NCBI GenBank assembly: GCA_039819485.1 | Contig: JBCBRY010000007.1 | Location: forward strand, 62,001-126,000 | Length of the DNA stretch: 64,000 nucleotides | DNA from: UBA6168 sp039819485 | Lineage (GTDB): Bacteria; Bacteroidota; Bacteroidia; Chitinophagales; Saprospiraceae | Direction of reading: 5' to 3' | Shown: piece after piece, positions 42,061 through 51,403 of the stretch | How the letters are laid out: each line of letters opens with the position of its first letter | How positions within the stretch are numbered: the stretch's first letter is position 1 | Position numbers and translations under genes: made by a program | The notes under the pieces: model-generated | What the model saw: only the letters and a program-made list of their open reading frames with translations | Databases searched by the model: none | What the model was told of the DNA's origin: nothing

Positions 42061-43113
42061 ATGCAGCAATACAAGTACACGGCGGAGGAAATCAAAAACT
42101 CGCTAGGCAATTGGCAGACCATGCTCCGCTCCTATGCGCAGGCCAACAACAAAAAGGCGGTCCTGCAGTTAGCAACTTCATATGGCCCGTTCATAGGTTT
42201 ATGGATAGCCATGTATTTCAGCCTTAAAGTCAGTTATTTACTGACACTTCTTCTCGCATTTATCAATGCATTTTTCTTAGTTCGAATTTTCATCATCCAA
42301 CATGATTGCGGTCATCGTTCTTATTTCAAATCACAAAAATGGAATCGAATCGTAGGTGTTATCTGTAGTTTTTTCAGCACCATTCCATTTAAATACTGGG
42401 CCAGGGTACATGATTTCCATCATGGCCACTGCGGGCAGTTAGAGACGCGCGACATCGGAGATATTGACATCCTAACTACAGATGAGTACCGGAAACTGAC
42501 TAACTGGGGAAAATTTAAATACCGGATATACAGATTGCCCATCGTCACTTTTGTGATCGGCCCTATCCATTATTTTTTAATCAACAACCGTTTTCCTTTA
42601 GTCCGCTTCAAAAGTTGGAAAGGTATGATCTGGTCGCAAACCTGGAACAACCTGGCCATTGTAGGCGTGATCGCCCTGTTCAGTTGGCTCATTGGATGGA
42701 AGGTCTTCCTTTCTATCCAGTTACCCATCGTTATTTTCTTTTTCATCATTGCCATCTGGTTTTTTTATGTGCAGCACCAACATGAACACACCTACAAGTC
42801 TTGGAAAGAAGAATGGGACTATATCATGGCCGCTATCAAGGGTAGTACTTTTTACAAATTGCCGAGGTTCGTACACTGGATGACCGGCAATATCGGCTAC
42901 CACCACATACACCATTTGAACTCGGGCATCCCAAGCTACAACCTGGTAAAGTGTGCCAAAGAGAATCCAGTCCTTAACCGCTATGTGACGAAGGTGACTT
43001 TCTGGCAAAGCCTTTCCTATATGCACCACAAATTGTGGGACGAGAAAGAGCAGCGCATGATCACTTTCAAGGAGTTTTACAGCAAAGAAAAAGGTATCAG
43101 GAGAGCGGCCTGA
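42061..43113 (+). CDS. Membrane fatty acid desaturase
   Basis: 350 residues with four to five membrane segments. The three histidine boxes of di-iron desaturases are present: H81-DCG-H85 (in QHDCGHRS), H117-DFHH121, and H281-HIHH285 in YHHIHHLN; an extra HQHEHTY lies near residue 238. It introduces a double bond into acyl chains at the inner membrane using O2 and ferredoxin or another electron donor. The family of omega-3/6 type desaturases fits best. It is monocistronic, followed by a terminator at 43193-43227. Confidence 0.9.
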   Translation: MQQYKYTAEEIKNSLGNWQTMLRSYAQANNKKAVLQLATSYGPFIGLWIAMYFSLKVSYLLTLLLAFINAFFLVRIFIIQHDCGHRSYFKSQKWNRIVGVICSFFSTIPFKYWARVHDFHHGHCGQLETRDIGDIDILTTDEYRKLTNWGKFKYRIYRLPIVTFVIGPIHYFLINNRFPLVRFKSWKGMIWSQTWNNLAIVGVIALFSWLIGWKVFLSIQLPIVIFFFIIAIWFFYVQHQHEHTYKSWKEEWDYIMAAIKGSTFYKLPRFVHWMTGNIGYHHIHHLNSGIPSYNLVKCAKENPVLNRYVTKVTFWQSLSYMHHKLWDEKEQRMITFKEFYSKEKGIRRAA

Positions 43114-43192
43114 GTGCTTTAAACCTATTTTGCACTACCTATAACCGGACTGGCTCATTGTTATTCTTGAAATAATTTATTGGTAAAATAAA

Positions 43193-43227
43193 AACTCGCT
43201 ACGCCTGTTTAACAAGCGTAGCGAGTT
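43193..43227 (+). terminator. Terminator between the desaturase and acylphosphatase genes
   Basis: 12-base arms AACTCGCTACGC and complement, 11-base loop, then GTATTTTAGG. Because it ends 15 bases before the acyP ATG it could also act as a leader element of that gene. Confidence 0.75.
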
Positions 43228-43241
43228 GTATTTTAGGCAAA

Positions 43242-43514
43242 ATGATCAAACATTATAAAATAAAAGTAACCGGTCGGGTACAAGGGGTTTGGTACCGGGG
43301 CTCCACCCAGCATAAGGCAAGAGAACTGGGCATCAGGGGTATTGTAAAGAACGAACCCGACGGGAGCGTATATATCGAGGCCGAAGGAGAAGAGGCCGTT
43401 GTAGCTCAATTGATCACATGGTGCCAAAAAGGACCGGAATTGGCCAGGGTGAAAAACGTGGAGGCAAAAGAAGGGGATGTTTGCGATTATCGTAATTTTG
43501 AAATTCTCCGCTAA
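43242..43514 (+). CDS. acyP: Acylphosphatase
   Basis: 90 residues, standard length. It hydrolyses acyl phosphates. The signature GRVQGVWYRGSTQHKARELG contains the catalytic Arg (YRGS), and the second signature GIVKNEPDGSVYIEAEG holds the catalytic Asn (VKNEPDG). It is cytosolic. It sits in a short transcript after a hairpin and has no functional link with its neighbours. Confidence 0.94.
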   Translation: MIKHYKIKVTGRVQGVWYRGSTQHKARELGIRGIVKNEPDGSVYIEAEGEEAVVAQLITWCQKGPELARVKNVEAKEGDVCDYRNFEILR

Positions 43515-43657
43515 TTTTACAGTTTGAAAAAATATGCTTTTCTCATACAACCCACGACGTTGGTAAACCTTTTTGGCATTGACATCAGCACATTTTTGGC
43601 CGAGAATATTTTTTTAATTCCGACCAAGTTGCCAGGGTTATTTTGAAATAAAAAAAC

Positions 43658-44245
43658 ATGAGACAACTTCTTTTTATCCTACTTTTATCGACCTCCTTTT
43701 TAATCGAAACGAATGCCCAGTGTGACGTTGCCATTGACGAACACGATGAATTTGACTCCACCCGGTTGGTCGCTACCCACCCGATGAATATTGGCTATTT
43801 GGTTGCTTCGGGAAATGTGCCCGAAGACCTGGAAGGAAAAGAATATGTAGAAGAAGCCAAGGTGCTTTTCAGTTACTCAGACGAAAAAAACATTCGCTCC
43901 TTTTTCCTGTCCATTATGGTGGCAGAGCGTAAATTTTTTATGATCGAAAAAGATTTTAACGTCTTTTTGAAGTTTAAAAGCGGACAAATTATCTCATTAT
44001 TAAACGTACCAGAGCATGGTGAATTTGACCGCGATATTTTAATGTGGAAGTACCTGCACACCTGCGTAATTCCATTGGAGGTATTTCATAACCTGAAAAA
44101 CAACCTGGTTGAAAAAATCCGGATCAACTACAAAAACTATAAAAAAACCATTGAGCTGGAAGAAGATCAACAAATAGCTCTGCAAGAAGCCGTAAAATGT
44201 GTAGAAGAACGCCTCAAGAAGGAGCTCAAGGGAATCAAACCATAA
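43658..44245 (+). CDS. Secreted protein of unknown function
   Basis: 195 residues with a clear signal peptide (RQLLFILLLSTSFLIETNAQ, first 21). The mature part is charged, beta in the first half (STRLVATHPMNIGYLVASGN) and helical at the C-terminus, with a Lys/Glu-rich tail (KKTIELEEDQQIALQEAVKC). Three Cys are present. No family or motif recognised. It lies alone between acyP and the rimP operon promoter. Confidence 0.7.
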   Translation: MRQLLFILLLSTSFLIETNAQCDVAIDEHDEFDSTRLVATHPMNIGYLVASGNVPEDLEGKEYVEEAKVLFSYSDEKNIRSFFLSIMVAERKFFMIEKDFNVFLKFKSGQIISLLNVPEHGEFDRDILMWKYLHTCVIPLEVFHNLKNNLVEKIRINYKNYKKTIELEEDQQIALQEAVKCVEERLKKELKGIKP

Positions 44246-44464
44246 TGGATTAGCCATGCGGGAATACCTGGTTTTGCCTGGCACATTCTTTCATGAATTT
44301 TAAAAGCGCTTTCAATCGATCACGAAAAGTCTTTCACCTACCCATGCTGAAGTACTGCAGTTCAATAACAAAAACAGGAAGCAAAAACCTAGGGCCATTC
44401 AGTCCTGCCTACTGGAAAAGCCCGAAAATAAACGTTTCATAACTGCTTTTAAACCAAACAGATA

Positions 44465-44495
44465 TTTGATTTTAGCTGCAAAGTTTATACCTTTG
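44465..44495 (+). promoter_or_regulatory. Promoter of the rimP-nusA-infB operon
   Basis: TTTG (44465-44468), 19-base spacer, TACCTTTG (44488-44495): both boxes and the spacing match the Bacteroidota consensus exactly. The inferred start is about 44502. Confidence 0.75.
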
Positions 44496-44520
44496 CGCCG
44501 CTAAAAGAGGTAACCAACGT

Positions 44521-44548
44521 AAGAGGGAACAAAAGTTCCCTCTTTTAC
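44521..44548 (+). promoter_or_regulatory. Terminator-like hairpin in the rimP leader (possible attenuator)
   Basis: AAGAGGGAAC (44521-44530), loop AAAA, GTTCCCTCTT (44535-44544), followed by TTACTTT. It lies between the promoter and the rimP start, about 20 bases into the transcript. Early termination here would regulate the whole operon. Confidence 0.6.
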
Positions 44549-44557
44549 TTTATAGAC

Positions 44558-45046
44558 TTGAAAGTACTTTTTATCGAAGAAAAGATTAATCACCTACTTA
44601 CAGAGAAATTCCAGGAAGAGGATTTTACGGACTTTTTTCTTGTCGGAATCGAGCTTCACAAGAATAACAAGTTAGATGTGTTTATTGACAGTGACAGTGG
44701 TTTGCCTCTGGACAAATGCCGTCAAATAAGCCGGTACCTGGAAAGCTACCTTGACGAAGAACAATGGCTGGGAGAAAAGTATACCCTGGAGGTTTCGTCA
44801 CCAGGATTGACCAGGCCACTTAAACTCAAACGCCAGTACGCAAAAAACATTGGCAGAAGCCTTGAAATCACTCTTGCTGACGGAACCGTCAAAACAGCCG
44901 AGCTAAAAGCAGTGACTGACGAGGGCATCCAGGTAGAAGAAATTATTGTCGTAAAAGAAGGAAAAAAGAAGAAAAAAACGGTCGTTCAATCCGACCTCCA
45001 TTTTGACAACATAAAAAAAGCATTGGTCGTAATAAGTTTTAAATGA
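44558..45046 (+). CDS. rimP: Ribosome maturation factor RimP
   Basis: 162 residues reading from TTG at 44558. No ATG lies at a suitable place near the start, so a TTG start is the best choice; the next in-frame options would cut into the first helix. RimP assists 30S assembly. The N-terminal domain has the family motif FFLVGIELHKNNKLDVFIDSDSGLPLDKC and LEVSSPGLTRPLK, and the C-terminal Sm-like domain runs from about residue 90. It is first in the rimP-nusA-infB operon, with the usual gene order. Confidence 0.93.
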   Translation: MKVLFIEEKINHLLTEKFQEEDFTDFFLVGIELHKNNKLDVFIDSDSGLPLDKCRQISRYLESYLDEEQWLGEKYTLEVSSPGLTRPLKLKRQYAKNIGRSLEITLADGTVKTAELKAVTDEGIQVEEIIVVKEGKKKKKTVVQSDLHFDNIKKALVVISFK

Positions 45047-45106
45047 TGATGTAATTTGTTTTCACAAAAAATTCATGCATCATCAATTTTTCACTCATCA
45101 TTAAAA

Positions 45107-46345
45107 ATGATAAACTTAGTAGATACCTTTTCGGATTTTAAATCCAGCAAAAACATCGACCGACCGACGATGGTCCGGGTGTTAGAGGATGTATTCCGTA
45201 CACTCATCAAGAAAAAATTTGGTTCCGATGACAACTTCAATGTGATCGTGAACACCCAGCAGGGTGACCTTGAATTGTGGCGGGTACGTGAGATCGTTCC
45301 AGACGGCGAGGTAACAGACGACCGAAGCCAAATTTCCATCTCCGAAGCCCTCTCCATTGACGATAGCTATGAAATCGGTGAAGAGTGTTATGAACAATTA
45401 TTTTTAGAGGACTTTGGGAGAAGAGCGATACAAGCTGCCAGACAGACCCTCATCTCGAGGATTATGGAGCTGGAGAAAGACGACATTTACAAACAATATG
45501 TAGAGAGGACAGGTGACTTGGTAGTTGGGGAAGTCAGCCAGATCATCAAGCGGGAATTCCTCATCATTGATGATACCACCGGGCACGAACTCCTGATGCC
45601 AAAAGGAGAAACCATCAAAGGTGATTTTTTCCGCAAGGGTGATATGGTCAGAGGTATCATCAAACGAGTGGAGATGAAGAACAACACCCCGGTGGTAATC
45701 GTATCTCGTACCGACAATGGATTCTTGGAAAAATTAATGGAACAAGAAGTCCCCGAAATCGAAGATGGCATCATTGCAGTCAAGCGAATTGTCCGCCTGC
45801 CGGGCGAACGTGCCAAAGTAGCAGTGGAATCTTATGACGACCGGGTCGACCCAGTGGGTGCATGTGTCGGGATGAAAGGTTCTCGTATCCATGGCATCGT
45901 TCGGGAATTGCGCAATGAAAACATTGATATCATCAACTTCACCAATAACGAGAGCCTCTTTATTCAGCGGTCGCTTACCCCAGCCAAAGTAACTTCAATC
46001 GAACTGGATATTGACAAAAAACGAGCATCTGTTTATCTTGAGCCAGATCAGGTTTCTTTGGCGATCGGTAAAGGTGGAACGAATATCAAGTTGGCCAGTA
46101 AATTGACCGACTATGAAATTGATGTTTATAGAAATGTTGACGAACACGAAATCGACGACGTCGATCTGGAAGAATTCGTCGATGAAATTGATGGTTGGAT
46201 TATTGATGAATTGAAGCGAATTGGTTGTGATACCGCCAGAAGCGTACTTGACCTCAGCAAAGATGAACTGCTGAGAAGAACAGAGCTGGAAGAAGAAACA
46301 ATTGAAGACCTGATCAATATTCTTGCTTCAGAATTCGAAGATTAA
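45107..46345 (+). CDS. nusA: Transcription termination/antitermination factor NusA
   Basis: 412 residues from the ATG at 45107 (INLVDTFSDFKSSKNID); a longer reading from TTG at 45056 adds an unlikely 17 residues. Domains: N-terminal RNA polymerase-binding (1-125), S1 (about 130-205, EVSQIIKREFLIIDDTTG), KH1 (KVAVESYDDRVDPVGACVGMKGSRI) and KH2 (RASVYLEPDQVSLAIGKGGTNIKLA). The last about 65 residues are acidic, ending in a single helix-hairpin-helix-like stretch (DELKRIGCDTARSVLDLSKD) rather than the two acidic repeats of E. coli. It modulates pausing and termination. It is 60 bases after rimP. Confidence 0.95.
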   Translation: MINLVDTFSDFKSSKNIDRPTMVRVLEDVFRTLIKKKFGSDDNFNVIVNTQQGDLELWRVREIVPDGEVTDDRSQISISEALSIDDSYEIGEECYEQLFLEDFGRRAIQAARQTLISRIMELEKDDIYKQYVERTGDLVVGEVSQIIKREFLIIDDTTGHELLMPKGETIKGDFFRKGDMVRGIIKRVEMKNNTPVVIVSRTDNGFLEKLMEQEVPEIEDGIIAVKRIVRLPGERAKVAVESYDDRVDPVGACVGMKGSRIHGIVRELRNENIDIINFTNNESLFIQRSLTPAKVTSIELDIDKKRASVYLEPDQVSLAIGKGGTNIKLASKLTDYEIDVYRNVDEHEIDDVDLEEFVDEIDGWIIDELKRIGCDTARSVLDLSKDELLRRTELEEETIEDLINILASEFED

Positions 46346-46433
46346 TTTTCTAAACAATGGAACTTGTTGGCAGCTTCTATTGCTGTAAGTAAGTTCTTAT
46401 TGTAAACTATATTTTTTCATTATAAATTTTTTA

Positions 46434-49385
46434 ATGAGTAAACGCTTAGTCAAAGTAGCACAAGAGCTGAATGTAGGTACTAGCACTATCGTAGAGTTCC
46501 TTACAGACAAGGGTTTTGAAATTGTCAACAGGCCCACTTCCAAAGTAACAGAAGAAATGGAAGCCCTGCTTGTACAGGAATATTCAAAATCAATTGCCAT
46601 CAAGGAACAGGCAGACTCTATGACCATCGGCGTACGTCCAGGCCTCAAAAAAGAAGCATCTGCTCCAGAAGCTATTGTTACGACAGCGCCTCCGCCGCCT
46701 CCACCACCACCTGTTGTTCCTGATCCAGAGCCAGAACCAGAGCCTCTGCCCGAACCAGAGCCAGAACCCGTGGTAGAAGAAGAACCTGTGGCTGAAAAAG
46801 AACCTCCCAAAGAGGAGGAGCAGCCAGTAAAAATAGGCCTCAAGATTAAAGGTAAAATCAACTTAGACAAGATAGGAATGCCGGTGAAGGAAAAGGCACA
46901 GGAGAAAGAAGACCAGGAAAAAAAGGAAGAACCTCAACAGAGCAACGTCGTACCAGAGGAAAGCAAACCTGTGGAGGAAAAGCCGGAAGCCATCGAAGAA
47001 AAAGAGGAAGAAGTAGTGATTGCAGAAAAAGAGGAACAACCTTCTACTTCAACGGAGGAAAAACCAGAAGAAGGGGAGCCTGCCCCATCTGATGAACCAA
47101 TTCAAGGAGGTGAAGGTCAAGAAGAAAAGAAAGTAGTGCGGGCAACGGCACCAGAATTAAGAGGTTTGAAAATATTGGGTAAAATTGATATCCAAAAGAA
47201 AAAACCAGTCAAGAAAAAGAAAAAAGAAGAGAAAAAAGATAAGAAAGACCAGGAAAGAGGCAGAGGTGAAAACAGAGGAAGAGGCAGAGGTCAACAAGAT
47301 CAGCAGGACCAACAGGGCCAGTCCAAGCCAAAACCAGTTGCTTCATCAGATGATTCAGGCGGTGGAAGACGCAAGCGCAAGCGCCGGAAAGTGGCCGTAG
47401 AAGGTGAAAGAGGTCAACGAAACGATGGAAGAAGAGGTGGCGGCGGCCGTAGAAAAGATAAAACCGTTTCTCAAAAAGAGGTTGATAGCCAAATTAAAAA
47501 AACAATGGCCAGCCTTTCTGGTGCAGGAAAAAAGAAGCGCCAGAAAATGAGGAGAGGAACAAGAGAACGTATTCGCGAGAAACAAGAACAAATGGAACTG
47601 GAGGGCGTAACGGACAAGTTGCAGGTAACTGAGTTCGTGACAGTGCAGGAATTGGCCAATATGATGGACGTAGCTGCTGCTGAAGTCATCACCACCTGTA
47701 TGGGACTCGGCGTCTTCGTTTCCATCAACCAGCGCCTTGATGCAGAATTGATCGAACTGGTTGCCAGCGAATACGATCATGAAGTTGAATTCATCAGTGT
47801 AGAAGAACAAACCGATGCAGACCTGGAAGAGGAAGATGCAGAAGAAAGCTTACAGCCACGATCTCCGATCGTTACCGTCATGGGACACGTTGATCACGGT
47901 AAAACATCTCTGCTTGATTATATTCGGGAAGCAAATGTGGCTTCTGGTGAAGCAGGGGGTATCACTCAGCACATCGGTGCCTACGAAGTAGAAGTAGGCG
48001 GTAAAAAAATTACCTTCCTCGATACACCTGGTCACGAAGCCTTTACAGCGATGCGTGCCCGTGGTACCAAAGTGACAGATATTGCCATCATCGTCGTAGC
48101 GGCTGATGACAACGTAATGCCACAAACCAAAGAAGCCATCAGTCACGCACAGGCTGCTGAAGTACCTATGGTTTTTGCCATCAACAAAATAGATAAGGAC
48201 GGTGCCGATCCGAACCGCATCAAACAAGAATTGGCCGGTATGAATGTCCTGGTCGAAGAGTGGGGCGGAGAACACCAATCCCATGATATTTCTGCAAAAA
48301 CCGGAACAGGCGTTGAAGAATTGTTGGAAAAAGTAGCACTGGTAGCTGAAATGGGAGACTTGAAAGCCAACCCGGATCGTCTGGCTCAAGGCACCGTACT
48401 CGAAGCTTCTCTGGATAAAGGAAAAGGCTACGTCACTAACATCCTCGTACAGAGGGGAACTTTGAAAATAGGTGACCCGATGGTAGCGGGAGAATATGCA
48501 GGCAAAGTGAAAGCCATGTTCAATGAACGTGGTAAACGTGTCAAGGAAGCCGGTCCATCCGTCCCTGTTTCTATTCTTGGCCTGAGCGGCGCACCCCAGG
48601 CGGGAGAGCGCTTCAAGATCATGGAAAGCGAATCAGAAACGAAACAACTCGCCAACAAACGGGCACGGATCAACCGGGAACAAACCAACCGGGCAACCAA
48701 ACGGATCAGTCTTGACGAAATCGGCCGTCGTTTGGCTTTGGGTACCTTTAAAGAACTCAACCTCATCGTTAAAGGTGACGTGGACGGATCAGTAGAGGCC
48801 CTTTCCGATTCCTTGATCAAACTCTCTCTCGAAACAGTACAAGTCAACGTCATTCACCGGGCGGTCGGCCAAATAGCCGAGTCCGATGTTTTGCTGGCTT
48901 CTGCATCCGATGCGATCATCATCGGATTCCAGGTTCGGCCTTCACTCAATGCCCGTAAAGTAGCAGAAAGAGAAGGGGTTGAGATCAAGATGTACTCAAT
49001 TATATATGAAGCCATCGAGGAAATCAAGCTGGCTATTGAAGGCTTGCTTGAACCGACCAAAGAAGAGAAGATCGTCTGTAACGTGGAGATCAGGGAGGTC
49101 TATAAAATCAGCCGGGTTGGAACCGTTGCCGGATGTTATGTCCAGGATGGTAAGATCAATAGAAACACCAAGGTTCGAATCATTCGTGACGGCATCGTAA
49201 TTTATCCAACCAAGGAAGGCGCAATTGCAGAGCTTGGGTCACTCAAACGATTCAAAGAAGATGTTAGAGAGGTATCGAAGAACATGGAATGTGGTTTGAC
49301 CATCAAGAACTTCAACGACTTGAAAGTAGGTGACGTTGTGGAAGGTTATGAAATCGTGGAAGTAAAGCAAAAGTATGGCAAGTAA
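46434..49385 (+). CDS. infB: Translation initiation factor IF-2
   Basis: 983 residues. An IF2-N domain (1-55, RLVKVAQELNVGTSTIVEFL) is followed by a long disordered region (80-375), first rich in Pro/Glu with repeated PEPEPEP units, then Lys/Arg/Gly-rich (RGRGENRGRGRGQQDQQD). The second IF2-N domain (about 385-450) precedes the GTPase: G1 GHVDHGKT at 484-491, G3 DTPGHEAF, G4 NKID. Domains II-IV then bind fMet-tRNA. It positions initiator tRNA on the 30S subunit and drives subunit joining. It is the last gene of the rimP-nusA-infB operon, 88 bases after nusA, with a terminator at 49439-49476. Confidence 0.96.
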   Translation: MSKRLVKVAQELNVGTSTIVEFLTDKGFEIVNRPTSKVTEEMEALLVQEYSKSIAIKEQADSMTIGVRPGLKKEASAPEAIVTTAPPPPPPPPVVPDPEPEPEPLPEPEPEPVVEEEPVAEKEPPKEEEQPVKIGLKIKGKINLDKIGMPVKEKAQEKEDQEKKEEPQQSNVVPEESKPVEEKPEAIEEKEEEVVIAEKEEQPSTSTEEKPEEGEPAPSDEPIQGGEGQEEKKVVRATAPELRGLKILGKIDIQKKKPVKKKKKEEKKDKKDQERGRGENRGRGRGQQDQQDQQGQSKPKPVASSDDSGGGRRKRKRRKVAVEGERGQRNDGRRGGGGRRKDKTVSQKEVDSQIKKTMASLSGAGKKKRQKMRRGTRERIREKQEQMELEGVTDKLQVTEFVTVQELANMMDVAAAEVITTCMGLGVFVSINQRLDAELIELVASEYDHEVEFISVEEQTDADLEEEDAEESLQPRSPIVTVMGHVDHGKTSLLDYIREANVASGEAGGITQHIGAYEVEVGGKKITFLDTPGHEAFTAMRARGTKVTDIAIIVVAADDNVMPQTKEAISHAQAAEVPMVFAINKIDKDGADPNRIKQELAGMNVLVEEWGGEHQSHDISAKTGTGVEELLEKVALVAEMGDLKANPDRLAQGTVLEASLDKGKGYVTNILVQRGTLKIGDPMVAGEYAGKVKAMFNERGKRVKEAGPSVPVSILGLSGAPQAGERFKIMESESETKQLANKRARINREQTNRATKRISLDEIGRRLALGTFKELNLIVKGDVDGSVEALSDSLIKLSLETVQVNVIHRAVGQIAESDVLLASASDAIIIGFQVRPSLNARKVAEREGVEIKMYSIIYEAIEEIKLAIEGLLEPTKEEKIVCNVEIREVYKISRVGTVAGCYVQDGKINRNTKVRIIRDGIVIYPTKEGAIAELGSLKRFKEDVREVSKNMECGLTIKNFNDLKVGDVVEGYEIVEVKQKYGK

Positions 49386-49438
49386 TTTAGTAAGCAAGTA
49401 GCCAAGCAGGCAAGTTAGCCCTGTTGAGCATTTATAAA

Positions 49439-49476
49439 AAAACCTCCTGTGAGTCGTTGTACTTGCAGGAGGTTTT
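49439..49476 (+). terminator. Terminator after infB
   Basis: 11-base arms AAAACCTCCTG and complement with a 16-base loop, A-run before and TTTTATATTTT after. The next ATG is 38 bases further. Confidence 0.8.
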
Positions 49477-49513
49477 ATATTTTCCGCCATTTAATGATAA
49501 AAGACTCACCAAC

Positions 49514-50428
49514 ATGCACCGAAGATCTTTCTTGAAAAATGGCCTGACCTCTGCAACTGCCCTTACCTTGGGCGCCACGTCTCTTTCCGCCAGCAATGAA
49601 CCCTACCCTGCCAAACATAACTTCAAAATGAAATACGCACCGCACATCGGCATGTTTAAAAACAGTGCGGGCGAAGATCCGATCGACCAGTTGAAATTCA
49701 TGGCGGATCAGGGTTTCCATGCCTTTGAAGACAATGGCATGATGGGCAGGACTATTGAATTGCAGGAAAAAATGGCGGCTACTATGTCGAACCTTGGTAT
49801 GGAAATGGGCGTTTTTGTTGTCGCGTTCGACAACTGGCCTTTGTCGACTTCCCTTACTTCCGGTGACACCGAATGGCGGGATAAATTTGTCAAAACCTGC
49901 AACGAAGCTGTTGAAGTAGCCAAACGTGTCAATGCCAAATGGATGACCGTCGTCCCTGGTAATTTTGACCGCCGCTTACCTATCGGTATCCAAACTGCCC
50001 ACGTAGTAGATGCCCTGCGACGGGGTGCAGATATATTTGAACCGCACGGCCTCACCATGGTACTTGAACCCCTGAGCGATACGCCCGACCTATTCCTCCG
50101 CCATTCTGACCAAGCCTATCTTGTCTGTAAAGCAGTAAACAGCCCTTCCTGTAAAATTCTTTACGACATATACCACATGCAAAAGAATGAGGGCCGTCTA
50201 ATTTATAACATCGAAAAATGTTGGGACGAAATCGCTTACTTCCAGATCGGTGACGAACCCGGTCGCAAGGAACCCACGACCGGCGAGATTAATTATAAAA
50301 ACGTGTTCAAGTACATCCACGAAAAAGGCTACCGTGGCATCATGGGGATGGAGCATGGAAATTTCCATGAAGGAAAAGAGGGAGAGATGGCGCTGATTGA
50401 GGCGTATGTGGAAGTAGATGGGTTTTAA
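49514..50428 (+). CDS. Tat-exported TIM-barrel protein, hydroxypyruvate isomerase-like
   Basis: 304 residues from the ATG at 49514. It opens with a twin-arginine signal (HRRSFLKNGLTSATALTLGA), so it is folded and exported. The rest is a xylose isomerase-like TIM barrel with probable metal ligands Glu in MVLEPLSD, Asp/His in ILYDIYHMQ and Glu in MGMEHGN, as in hydroxypyruvate isomerase. It probably isomerises a sugar or hydroxy acid in the periplasm; no substrate is shown. Members near sugar oxidoreductases (compare the Tat-exported Gfo/Idh/MocA protein at 58.5 kb) are common in Bacteroidota. Confidence 0.85.
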   Translation: MHRRSFLKNGLTSATALTLGATSLSASNEPYPAKHNFKMKYAPHIGMFKNSAGEDPIDQLKFMADQGFHAFEDNGMMGRTIELQEKMAATMSNLGMEMGVFVVAFDNWPLSTSLTSGDTEWRDKFVKTCNEAVEVAKRVNAKWMTVVPGNFDRRLPIGIQTAHVVDALRRGADIFEPHGLTMVLEPLSDTPDLFLRHSDQAYLVCKAVNSPSCKILYDIYHMQKNEGRLIYNIEKCWDEIAYFQIGDEPGRKEPTTGEINYKNVFKYIHEKGYRGIMGMEHGNFHEGKEGEMALIEAYVEVDGF

Positions 50429-50472
50429 AAAGAATGCAGCATGAGTTCAAATCATCATGCTGCATTCTTTTT
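50427..50472. terminator. Bidirectional terminator between the TIM-barrel and dienelactone hydrolase genes
   Basis: 18-base arms AAAAAGAATGCAGCATGA and complement, 10-base loop, T-run after (CTTTCTTTTTATT). The left arm overlaps the stop codon (50426-50428). Confidence 0.85.
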
Positions 50473-50506
50473 CTTTCTTTTTATTCAACCCTCAATTTTC
50501 ACTACA

Positions 50507-51349
50507 TCATTTCAACTTCTCCCGTAAAAAAGCCAACGCCAACCCATTCGCCTCCTGCGCCGCCGCTTCATTATAACGGGCACCGCTTGGGTTGGCGAAT
50601 GCGTGTTCGGCATCAAACCAATGCACTTCGAGGTTTTTGCCCGTGGCCCGGGCCAGGCCCTCAAAGGGTGTAATGACTTTTTGGTTGATCCAGCCATCCT
50701 GTTTGGCAAAAATACCGAGAATGTCCGCTTTCAGAGGAGCAATTTCATCTGCTTTTTCAACCGGCATACCGTAGTACATCACGCATCCGGCACCTCGGTC
50801 ATTGGCTAAAATACTGCTCCGCAGTGACCAGCCACCGCCAAAGCACCATCCAATAGTGGCTACTTTAGCATCATCACCGACCAATGCCAATGCACCGTTG
50901 ATGATCGCTTCACAGCGTTCCTGTGAGACAGCGCGCATATATTTACCCGCCTCATCAGGGTTGTCGGTCACCTTTCCATCGTAAAGGTCCAACGCCATGA
51001 CATTGACATGCTCCAACTCGCCAAAAAGGCGTTCCGCCTCTTGTTTGACCTGGTCATTGAGTCCCCACCATTCATGTATCACAAACAAATACTTATTGGA
51101 TTCCGCCTCTGTTTTCAAGGTATGAGCCTTCCCGGTTTTACCGTCCGGAGTCGGGAACTCCAGGATTTCGCCCTGCCCTTCAAAAGCGATTTTGGCGGGT
51201 TTTTCGTGGGCATCTTTAAAGTTTTCATCCTTGGTAAATTGGGCCATTCCATCACCTTCTTCTTTTTCCGAAGGGGCGTCGCCAGTACATGCTGCAAAAA
51301 GAAAAATGAAAAGGAAAGAAATGGAAAAGAGGTAAAGTTTGTTCTGCAT
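50507..51349 (-). CDS. Dienelactone hydrolase family lipoprotein
   Basis: 280 residues. The signal sequence ends in FAAC (Cys21), followed by an acidic tether (TGDAPSEKEEGD), so it is anchored by lipid to a membrane. The alpha/beta hydrolase core has the Cys nucleophile in GWCFGGGWS, Asp in FAKQDGWIN and His in DAEHAFANP, the dienelactone hydrolase triad. A strand with VIHEWWGLND is typical. It hydrolyses a lactone or ester; the natural substrate is unknown. An anchored periplasmic form is common in Bacteroidota. Confidence 0.9.
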   Translation of the reverse strand: MQNKLYLFSISFLFIFLFAACTGDAPSEKEEGDGMAQFTKDENFKDAHEKPAKIAFEGQGEILEFPTPDGKTGKAHTLKTEAESNKYLFVIHEWWGLNDQVKQEAERLFGELEHVNVMALDLYDGKVTDNPDEAGKYMRAVSQERCEAIINGALALVGDDAKVATIGWCFGGGWSLRSSILANDRGAGCVMYYGMPVEKADEIAPLKADILGIFAKQDGWINQKVITPFEGLARATGKNLEVHWFDAEHAFANPSGARYNEAAAQEANGLALAFLREKLK

Positions 51350-51403
51350 GATGTTTGATTTTATGTCATTAAAACTCCCAGCTTGCTGTTCGTAACGGCC
51401 CGG

